From: Brachyhypopomus gauderio
Lineage: Eukaryota > Chordata > Actinopteri > Gymnotiformes > Hypopomidae
DNA length: 64,000 nt
Assembly: GCF_052324685.1 (NCBI RefSeq)
Contig: NC_135214.1
Span: 1,345,001-1,409,000, forward strand
Reading direction: 5' to 3'
Below the pieces are notes generated by a model, which saw only the letters and a list, made by a program, of their open reading frames with translations, did no database searches and was not told the origin of the DNA. Made by a program: the position numbers and the translations under genes. Positions 27,968 through 39,900 of this stretch are shown in pieces (within the stretch, counting starts at the first letter, position 1; every line of letters starts with the position of its first letter).

Positions 27968-30900
27968 GTAAGTTGAAACATGCCACCTACTTATAATCGC
28001 GTGTTATAAACTCTAACGTCTATGTTGCTCGTTTAGACCGGTTGCCCTAACACCGTGTAACTCAGGCTTGTGTTCATCCGACTAGTTTATGATGACAAGT
28101 CAGCCTATATTGCTAAAAGCAAGCGTTTAAATGCTGCAAATACTCCGAACTGTCTATTTAAATGCATTATTTAATTAATTATTTGATTTCCAGCTCGGAA
28201 AAGAAAAATTCCACAAATCGCAACATTTCGATTATTCAAATGGAGTTTCAATGCTGGTGGGGTCGGAGAAGCCAGGCATCGGTGGAGAACCGCTCCTGGG
28301 ACAGACTGCCCGGCCCAAATACTCGGTGTTTCCGAGAGGAGAGGGCAGCGACCTTCCCTCATGGGTCGCCTTTGATAAACAGGTTTGTTATGAACGGAAA
28401 ACTGTGGTAATATATTGAGCAGAAAAGCAGGTGAAACGTGCAGATACCAGGCGCCTTTGCTTCACCGCAGGTGCTTTGTTTTGATGCATACTTCCAAGAA
28501 GCTGTTCCCCAAAGCAAAGACGAAACGTGCAGGGTCAGAAAATGTAAGATTTACTTCTACCTGGAAGATGACACCATACAAGTTGTGGAGCCTGCACTCA
28601 AAAATAGCGGCATGCCACAAGGTAAATCCTTTATACACCAACCCACTACTGATTCATTTCATAGCAGTAGGGGGGTTAAGGTTTCTGATCCTTCACGGTC
28701 CATGTTGATATTCAAGATATTACAATCGTCCATCCATGTAAACGGTTTTGAGTTTTTATCGATCATATTAAACATGACTAAAGTACATCAATACCCGCGG
28801 CAGCATAAATCACTCTGTACTCATCTTCTTTTACGTGACACAACTTAAAACATAAAAAAAGAGAAGAAAAAATCATTCTGGCTGATACAAAAATAAAAGT
28901 CCCCCAAAGACTTCTAAAAAAATTGCATATTGTGATAAAGTTAATTATTTTCCATAATGTAATGATAAAATTAAACTTTCATATATTTTAGATTCATTGC
29001 ACACCAACTGAAATATTTCTGGTCTTTTATTGTTTTAATACTGATGATTTTAGCATACAGCTCATGAAAACACAAAATAATCTCACAAAATTAGCATATC
29101 ATGAAAAGGTTCTCTAAACGAGCTATTAACCTAATCATCTGAATCAATGAATTAACTCTAAACACCTGGAAAAGATTCCTGAGGCCTTTAAAATCTCCCA
29201 GATTCATTACTCAAAATCGCAACCATGGGTAAGACTGCCGACCTGACTGCTGTCCAGAAGGCCATCACTGACACCCTCAAGCAAGAGGGTCAGACACAGA
29301 AAGAAATTTCTGAACGAATAGACTGTTTCCAGAGTGCTGCATCAAGGCACCTCAGTGGGAAGTCTGTGGGAAGGAAAAAGTGTGGCAGAAAATGCTGCAC
29401 AACGAGAAGAGGTGATCGGACCCTGAGGAAGATTGTGGAGAAGGGCCGATTCCAGACCTTGGGGGACCTGCGGAAGTAGTGGACTGAGTCTGGAGTAGAA
29501 ACATCCAGAGCCACCGTGCACAGGCGTGTGCAGAAAATGGGCTACAGGTGCCGCATTCCCCAGGTCAAGCCACTTTTGACCCAGAAACAGCGGCAGAAGC
29601 GCCCGACCTGGGCTACAGAGAAGCAGCACTGGACTGTTGCTCAGTGGTCCAAAGTACTTTTTTTGGATGAAAGCAAATTTTGCATGTCATTGGGAAATCA
29701 AGGTGCCAGAGTCTGGAGGAAGAGTGGGGAGAAGGAAATGCCAAAATGCCTGAAGTCCAGTGTCAAGTTTCCACAGTCAGTGATGGTCTGGGGTGCCATG
29801 TCAACTGCTGGTGTTGGTCCACTGTGTTTTATCAAGGGCAGGGTCAATGCAGCTATCAGGAGATTTTGGATCACTTCACGTTTCTATCTGCTGAAAAGCT
29901 TTATAGAGATGAAGATTTCACTTTTCAGCATGAACTGGCACCTGCTCACAGTGCCGAAACCACTGGTAAATGGTTTACTGATCATGGTATTACTGTGCTC
30001 AATTGGCCTGCCAACTCTCCTGACCTCAACCCCATAGAGAATCTGTGGGATATTGTGAAGAGAAAGTTGACAGACGCAAGACCCAACACTCTGGATGAGC
30101 TTAATGCCGCTATCGAAGCATCCTGGGCCTCCATAACACCTCAGCAGTGCCACAGGCTGATTGCCTCCATGCCATGCCGCATTGAAGCAGTCATTTCTGC
30201 AAAAGGATTACAGACTTAGGCCCCGTCCACACGACGCCAGAGGTTTTTAAAAACGGAGGTTTTTGTCTCCGTTTTAGCCTCCCGTCCACACGACGCCGGA
30301 GGTTTTTAAAAACGGAGGTTTTTGTCTCCGTTTTCAAAAATATCTCCGTCCACACGACACCGGAGGTTTTTGTCTCCGTTTTAGCCTCCCGTCCACACGA
30401 CGCCGGAGGTTTTTAAAAACGGAGGTTTTTGTCTCCGTTTTCAAAAATATCTCCGTCCACACGACACCGGAGGTTTTTGTCTCCGTTTTAGCCTCCCGTC
30501 CACACGAAAACGGAGGTTTTTGAAAACGCCTTCCAAGGTGGAGACTTTTGAAAACTCCGGTCTCGGCGTTGTCGTGTGGACGGGGAAAACGCATGTTTAG
30601 GAAAACGCTGACGTCACATAGGGATTCTGCGCATGTCTTTTTTTTTTGTTTACATTCGTTCAGCTTGTTCAGCATGGACAGCTCCGTGATTGCTTTCGTT
30701 GTCACTGCAATTGGCGGATTATTAACATGTGTACAGTTTAATTTAATGTTACTTTCGCATTACATAACACAGCGGAGGCGCCTAAATGCGCTGCGTTCAG
30801 TTTTTTCAAATCGTTCCCATAATCCCTTTCGTGTCATATTTGGTCGCTAAGTTTGAGAGATGCATCCAATTGCACAGCCGGAGAGCCAACTGCAGTTCTA

Positions 30901-33900
30901 GACCTGCAGTTTTAGACCTGCAGTTCTAGACGTGCTGTAGTTTTAGACATGCGCCACCTAGCGGCTCGGAATGTAGCTAACGACAGCCAACTGCAGTTCT
31001 AGACCAGCAGTTCCAATGCATGCCGTAGGCTCAGGGGCTTGTATAGTGTAATAATCCATTGTATATAGAGTTTATTTGTTAAATATGCCCATTGATTCTC
31101 AATTGTTTTAGCCAAATCTATAGGCCTAACATTTGACAAGTTTTAAACGATAATGTACACCACATTTTGTATTTAAATAGAAGTAGTATGCCTCATTTTC
31201 CCTGTTCTTTTAGGGAGTTTTGATTAATTTTGTCATTTACACACACAGCTTGTCTCCTGAAGATATTTTATTTTTAATTAAACTACTGGATTACTGGCAT
31301 AGGCTATTTTGTATTAAAAATCAGCAAAAATTGCATAATGTCAGGATGCTTTCAGTGAGTAAGCATACGTTTCCAGAATGTTAGGAGTGATTTATTTTAC
31401 TCGTATACCTTCATTGGCATGCAACTAGCAAATATTATGTGATACTTGGGGTTTTTCGCTCACACGCCACACATCCGATTTCTCACGCCGAAAAAAAAAT
31501 CTAGTTTATTTACCTCTGATCCATATCTATGATTCAATGAGTTACCAGTTCGCTCTGGCGCAAACACTGGCGATCGATCGATCGCAATATAATACTTAAT
31601 TTTTGTCCATTTTACGTTCGCCACCACCCCCCCGGCAAAAATTTACGTTCGCAGGACTAGCATTTCTCTCAAAGTCGAAGTACAAAGTAGCCATAAAGGT
31701 AGCCAGAACTAACGAACCAAGACACACTAACGCTTTCCAGATTCATCCTTCATGACATAAACATTACGATAACCCAAAAATGACCTTCAGACATTATCAT
31801 GTATCTATCATATATTATTGTTGCTTATAAATATCATTCTTCCATCTGCTCCCGCGACATACTAAAACACTATCTGGATATTACGTTACATACATCTAAA
31901 ACTACGGCACGTCTAGAACTGCAGGTCTAGAACTGCAGGTCTAAAACTGCGGTTGGCTCTCCGGCTGTGCAATTGGATGATGTAGCTAAGTTTAGTGTTA
32001 TAATGTCTGTAATGTGCTTGTGATAAAGTGCTATGTGATGAATGTGTCTGTACAATGTAAGCTTCTAATCGATGTATGTATGAGTGTTTTAATGTGCTTG
32101 TCAAACCTACCACCCCCGTGTGTTCGTACTCATTCGATACCCCGCACCCATTCAATGTATGTGTAAGTCCGAGTTCACAAGCATTACCCGTTGTGTTGAA
32201 ACAGGGCTGCTTTCTAATAAGGAAAGCAAGTATTTAAAATGGCTCGTTCCCTGAATCAATCATCCGCACTACACGCTACATTATTGTTAACTTTGTAAAT
32301 CCTGTAAAGCGCTTTGTGACAACGTGTGTTGTGAAAAGCGTTATACAAATATATTTGATTTAATTTGATTCTTCAAGTGTTTTGATGTCATTCTGTGGGA
32401 AGTACGATCGCCCTCTACTGGGCTGGCATGTTAATTGCAGCGTTTCACTATCGAACGCCGTTTGGGTCAAAACGTCTAGAATGACGTCCGTGTTAACACG
32501 TCAAATTTGGACGTCTTAAGACGTACAAAAATGCCGTGTTAAGACGTCACTTTTTGACGTCTTAAGACGTTTTAACGTCTTAACACGACGTTTAAAATTG
32601 GGTGCTACCACTTCATCAATTGCTGAGGGGAGAAATCCAAACACTGCCAAAAAGCCCCGCCCCCATTGTGAAAGCAGCAAATAGAGCAAAGAGGACACAG
32701 AACCCCTTCTCTTTAACCCCTTCAGACCCGAATTATGTTCCAGTAATGAAAGAATATATACAAATGCAATTTTCTGTCTGTAATGAACTCCAAAACAAGA
32801 CTCAGTAAAAAAAATTAAATATAATACTTTTATAGTAATTTTTTTTATGTCCACTGCAGTGGATGGTGGGTCTTAACTGTTGTAAAGCAATGCTATACAA
32901 TATGTATAATTTTATGGTTTGTTTGTTTTTCCCTTTTTGAACATAAACCTGATCAATAGACTAAAAATGCTATCCAAGTTTTGGGAACATCTCTTATTAT
33001 GAAAAAGTAATATATATAACAAGGAGAAATTAGTTGAAATTATGGATGCATGTACGATTCCCAGTACATTCGCAAACCTCAGAACTCCCATTGCAATGTG
33101 CAAGCCTACAAGGGCTTCTATTTCATGCACTGATGCACTGCCATCTTCAGAAGTTTTCTGATGATGAGGAATATAAATATCTAGGGGTCCACATCGATAA
33201 TAAACTGGACTGGGCTAAGAACACTGACGCCCTTTACAAAAAGGGACAAAGTCGTCTCTACTTTTTGAGGCGCCTGAGGTCCTTTAACATCTGTCAGGTC
33301 ATGCTAAAAGTCTTTTATGAGTCTGTGGTGGCGAGTGCTATCCTCTATGCCGTCACATGCTGGGGTAGCAGACTGAGGAGGGAGGACGCCAACAGATTCA
33401 ATAAATTAATACGCAGGGCCGGTGATGTAGTGGGTGTGGAGCTGGACTCTTTGGATGCAGTCTCTGATAGAAGGACGCTGTCTAGACTGCATGCCATTAT
33501 GGACAATGTCTCCCATCCACTACACAATCTAGTGATGAGACATAGGAGCACATTCACCGCTCGTCTCATCACACCAAAATGTACCACAGAGCGTCACAGG
33601 AGGTCATTCCTACCTGTGGCCATGAAGCTCTATAACTCCTCCCTCAATACATGACACAATACAGGACACTACTGTTTATTTTCAGTTTATTTTTATTTTA
33701 TTGTTAATTTAATTTTATTTTATTTTATTACATATTATGTGCAATACCTACTTATTTTACATTTTATTTTAAATTCAATATTAGGATGTTTATTCTTTAT
33801 TATTTTGTACATATTTTTATATTTTATAGAGGTGTTTTATTAAAATAATATGCAAATGGTTGCACTGTAACAAAAGCAATTTCCCCCTGGGATTAATAAA

Positions 33901-36900
33901 GTATTCTGATTCTGATTCTGATTCATGTTTGTAGCCCCTCACAGCAGTTTTTTCAGCATAGACATTTGTCATGGTGGTCATCAGCTCAAACATCTCTTGT
34001 GGAACGTATCATTTGAAGTAAGCATATGGAGTTAATGGTTCAGTGATGTTTGTGATAGGATCTTCCCAAGTAGACGCCACTGGACGTTTGTTCTTTGTCA
34101 GGCTAGCATAAGGATCACCTTCACAATATAAAACAATCTCTTCCTAATTTTCCTGCCCTGATCCTTCCTCATCATGTAGTATCTCAAGAACAACATCTTG
34201 TCCTATCACTGGTACTTCCTCATCTCCTGGAATAAATAATAAAAGTAGCTATATGTTCATACATTGTTTTATGGACAACAATGGGAGTGTTGGAATACCA
34301 GTATTTAACAGATAGCTACACTTATCTACTCTTGAGAGACATGCACTCTACATCTTCACCATCATTACTATCCAAACTTTCAATTTCTGATATATTTCTG
34401 CTGTCAAATAACTGAAATATTAATGAATTTTTTAAATGGTTCTGATATTCCAAAATTTGTTTTATTTCTTATTTACAGAATGCTTTTGAAGTTTATGTAT
34501 TCAACTGTAATTTATTTGTTCATTTGTAATAAACATCAAGTGACTGAGACTGCTTGCTTATTCTAAAACTTAGTGTAATGACATTAATTCAAAGTTGTAT
34601 GTGTGTATGACCTCACTGTCTCAACCAATATTTTTACATTAGCTTCCTATAGCCATATACAAAGAATTAACATGACAATCATAGATTTAATATCAATTTG
34701 TTCTGTCTCACTACCCTGGTATCGTGAAATAACTTACACCATTAACAGTTTAGAACATATTTGGTAAAAGTTATACTTCATCAAGATGTGAGCTAGTAGC
34801 AGTTTAATCACAACCATGGGTATTGTCTTCTGTTTAGCAAGAATCGTTGGTTTCTTCAAGAAACAGGAGTGGGGATTTCCAAGAATGAAGTTTATTTGTA
34901 TGTGCTTTTTATTCCAAAGTAATCTGACAGTCTACCAACACATAGGTTACATAAAGAAAAAACCACACCCCTTGAGGTGTTAAAGAATTTACATACAGAC
35001 ATACATTGTCGGGGGAGAATCCCATATGGCAGACTGTTAGATAGCCCCAGCCGGGTGGTTGTTACATCAAAGGAGCGCACCAAGGTCAAGGGGCTTTTTA
35101 TTGTCATTACATCTGAGCACAGGTACAGAGTGTGATGAAATTTTGTTCCTCCGGAACCATGGTGCAACACAAATCGACAGTACAACAGACAACAAAGTGC
35201 GGCAGGGTAACAAAACAATGTGCAAAATGTGCAATCTCACAGCAAGACATTACAATAAATACAACAGGCCAGAGACAATTGAGACATGGTGTAAAGTGCT
35301 GGTGCAGTGCAATGTGGTATGAGATAAGTGATGTACTGTGTCATATGGAACATACATGAACACAGTGGTTCTGAGGTAGTTATTAGGTCCTGTGGGAGAG
35401 CAGCAAATATTTCTGGTGGGGGGTTTCAGTGCGTGTGTGGGGACAGATCAGTGTTGGTGTGTGTCAGTTCCGTGTATGGGAGTTGAGGAGCCTGATTGCC
35501 TGGTGACCGAAGCTATTACAGAGTCTGGAGGTGGAGGCTTGGATGCTCCTGTATATTTTGCCGGACGGCATCAGAGTGAAGAGACCGTGTGATGGGTGGG
35601 TTGGGTCTTCCACAATGCTGGTGGCTTTGCGGATGCAGCGTGTGGTATAGATGTCACTGATCGAGGGGAGAGAGACACCAATGATAGATGCAATCAAGAT
35701 TAACACAATAGGTAAATAGAACAAAGGTCTCGCGGGAGATCAGTATAACTGGCATATGTATCATATTTAAGAGAGGAAGTTAAGTACCTGTTCAAAAATA
35801 TCAGTTCCCAAACTGTCTCTTGCACTCCCCAAAGGATTTATGTTTTGCCTGAGGTGTCCCAATTGTTCTTCAGTAGGTATAAACTGATTAACAGGGACAT
35901 CAATTGTTTGAGGCCAGTCAAAGGCAGGCACTCTAGCCCCGTGGCCCTCCGCTGCGGCCGCCCCTGCCCCATGGCCCTCCGCTGCCCTCAATCCAACTGT
36001 TGCAAACGGGTTCCTGACCATCCCCTGGCACTGTCTGTTCATCTGCATCTGTTCATCTGCAAACACACCTTGAATGCCAGTGTGATGTTGCAAATGTTGT
36101 GACAGACAACCTTGCACAAAAATCTGATACGGTGACATGTGTTGAGCAGTTCTTAACTTGTGGTGGTTCCACTGACTAACAAACAACCTGAGATCACTTT
36201 TGTTTATCTCCCTCGGATAAACCGTGAAGAGCCCAGATGTGTATTTCATTACTGGATTCCAATTTTCGTTCATTCTCCAGATATACAAACAACGAATGGT
36301 AGACGTTTGTAACACCTCTCCACACATCGCCTCACAGTCTCTCAATGCGCTGGTTATGAGTGCTCCTCCCTCGTAAAGCACTTCCCCTGCTTGAGCCTCG
36401 GAAGACATCCATAAAGAGACACATCACATTGTTTTCCCCTCCATGGTCACATCTGACCCTTGAAGGGACACCATACTGGCTGACCGCTCCAATGAACAGA
36501 TCCATTAGTGTCACTTCTGTTGTTGTTCGACGCATGAAGGAACACCACAAGTCTGCTGTAACCATCAATACCTCCATGGATCACAATTCTCCACCTAAAA
36601 AATATGGAAAAAGATCAGGGAGTGACAGAAGAAGAAAAAACACATTAAATTAAAAGCTATTCACACAAATAGTTTGAATGTAGCTACAACGAGGACTACG
36701 CCTCTATGCTATGGTTGGGCTTTCATAGTGGTGGGGGGGGGGGGGGGGGGTCACTGCTGCATTCAAATGAATTCACACTTAATATAATGTCATTATTAGT
36801 CCCCCAATATCCCCCACTTATAACTAACAGACATCTTTATATCCAACCAACTTGGGCAAGCATTGTATGTGCAAGAGGTAAACAGTAGTGTTTTTATTCT

Positions 36901-39900
36901 CCTGTTTTAACATATAACCAAAAATCTTAAATGATAGTTGGGATGATGATTATTTTTATAATAGTATAAAGATTCCAATCCATTACACCAGACTCTTAAA
37001 TAACAGTTATTATAAAGAGTACAGCAACCATATTTTATAGCCTTGAATTGGAGGTTGGGTGACTGCTGCCCCTACTTTTTTAATATTCCATTCTTGCAGT
37101 TTGACCTGATTAGGTCCCAAATGAGCCTCCACCTGTTACTATATGGATATAAGTGGTACGCAGTTCAGTAGTTGTTGCTTTTAAAGACTTGACACCTATT
37201 GAATTTATGATTCAACAGTTACATTTAGAGCTGTTCCCATCCATTTCTAATACCATCTTGTTCCATTAACCCTGTTCCCATCCATTTTCTAATGTCTTAG
37301 GCAAAAACTGCATTTTCTTTGCAACAGATGTACTCTTTGTTCCTTCCTAGACACACAGTCCTGACCTGAACTAATCTAGACACAGACTTTGGACATTTTC
37401 CCCATTTACATTTATATTGTTGTCATTCCCTAAGATTATACAAGATTGAATTTAACAATACCAACTTCATAATCAAAGAGTTAGCTTTACATTGGCTATT
37501 GACACAGTTGGTGCAAATAAATCAACTTAAGTAAAACAGTTTCTATTGCTACTTATTTAATGAGTTTATGGTTTCCATCTATATGCCACAGTGAATTTGG
37601 TCCTGCCACTCTGTATGTTCTTCTGTGAAGCCTGTGGGACATAGTCCGGAGAGCAGCACCTTTAGGATTAGTCCTGATTACACTTTGACGAACACGTCGT
37701 CTCTGGACTAGGACGCCTTCACCAGCAAACCGAGCCCCAACAGCTTCAGGTCCTATTTCGTCATTGGCAGAGACAATCTCCAGCACACGGTTGTCAAGTG
37801 CTTCATCTGATAGAGCTGTGTAACGGCCCCGGAATGATAGATTGTACTGTCTAGAAACACAAAGTGTATAAGAATGCGGATTAGTTTTACGATAAGGGAA
37901 AGACATATTTTAATACTGTGCTACAGTAGGAAAATACAGTCAATACAGTCAACTGCTTTACAGTGAACAAATCATAAATCGGATACTAAAACAAACAGAA
38001 CTCATTCACATATTTTAAGTGCAATTCCAAAAATGTGGCTAGTAAATTAGAATTTTCAACTGCTGTGTTATATGAATACAAAAGGACTACACTAATACAC
38101 GAATCATGTATGTTTTTTTCAAAACTGTGATTTTATGCAAATAATTTAAATCAATCCAAGCTGCACTATACTGTATCTTGAAGTAGTTACTCCACCCCCT
38201 TACTTGATATATAAATTTAATGTGTTTCCACTTAGAAATTCCTATTTAAATGTCCAAAATACACAAAAATTTGGATGGAGGGGGCCACCACTTTTAATCA
38301 CAGATCATGCTCCATCATGCACTCTACTCCATGCTAATTAGCACAGGTTTCTGTTAGCTAATGGATCAGAGCTAAGCAGTGTTCTACTGCGAGCATATTA
38401 GCTTCCTTGTGATGCTGCATCAGTGTTAGTTCAAGACAGTGACTGTCTTCACATATATCATGTGTTATTCTACATCCTACTGGTGTGCAATTAGATTTGC
38501 AGTTCCAAAATTTCGTGTTCATTATTCAATTTGTAGACAGAACAATTCACAAATGTTTCATATAAGTGCTTAAAAAAAAGACCTATCAACACATACCTTA
38601 ACCGTCATTTCACTGTGCTTCTTGATACACAGTTAAATTATAACATCTGCAACTGTTGTTGTGTTACTTGACACACTGATCTCCCCACGTGTCCTGCCCT
38701 TCGTGGTACAGTGAAACCAGGAAAAGCTATAGTCCAAGAGAAAGTAGCATAGAATTATTAAAAATAACAGAAAATGGAAAAAACAAATCAACTTCAGATT
38801 TGAAATAGAAAAACCAATGAGCCCAAGTAAAATGATTTGCTTTGGAATTTCATATGTTGGTTATACAGTTTATACAGAAATATTTTTGCAAACATTCAAT
38901 TGCAGTTGTTACTGCTAAGGGTGTCACAATCAGTTAATAAGCTTAAATAACCTTTTCACATTCTATACATTTTAACTACATTTTTATATATGATAAACGT
39001 ATTTATGAAATCAGCTGGAGAGCATTTGAACACAACACTGTTACAAAGCTAAGTAGAACAATGCATTTCCTGAACGAAATACTATAGGGCTTGAAAGGGT
39101 GTGCCCGTTATTAAGTTAGTTACTGTTGACAATTCAACCCTAAGCTAAAATAAGGGTTGCAGATGTCTGCTTGGTGTATGTGTGTGTTAGTGTGTGGACT
39201 GGGTATGAGATATGTATGTGTGTGTGTGGTGTATATCTGTGTGTGTGTTTGTGGAGTGGGAATGAAAGGTGTGTGTCTTTGTAGTGTTTATGTGTATGTG
39301 GAGTGGGTATGAGAGACCGGTCTTTATGTGTGTATGTGGAGTGGGTATGAGAGATGTACGTATGTGTGTGTGGTGTATATGTGTGTATGTGTAGTGGGTA
39401 TGGGAGATGTATGTATGTGTGTGTGGTGTGTATGTGCAGTGGGTATGAGAGATGTATGTATGTCTGTGTGGTGTATATGGAGTGGCTATGAGAGAGAGAT
39501 GTAGTGTAATATTATTGGGTTACTGTTTCTTTAAGTTGTGTGTGTGTGAGAAAGAGTGCGCGAGGAGCGAGAATGAGAGAGGAAATTTACTTCTGTTGAG
39601 TGAATTCGCTTGTATTAACGTTAAAATAAAAGAGAAGAGTTGTCAACAGTGTGTGCGAGAGATGTGCGTGTGTGCACGTGCGTGTGTGGGGGGAGGGGGA
39701 GAGACATTCCTCACACTAAACTAATCTCTGTTACTGTGAGTGGAGAAGGCTTGTTTAATGTGATTTGCACACTCCTAACAAACGGTCGTAGTTCGGGACA
39801 TATTTAACTTATCACTTAACCGAAGAGATTGTATGAGAGAGGACCCCTTGGTGATGATTTTGGTGTAATTGTTTGACCCCAAAATGACAATTCGGATTTT

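Noticed and set aside
35845-36102. Plus-strand open frame of 85 codons
   Set aside because: It is antisense to the integrase-type transposase fragment on the minus strand.
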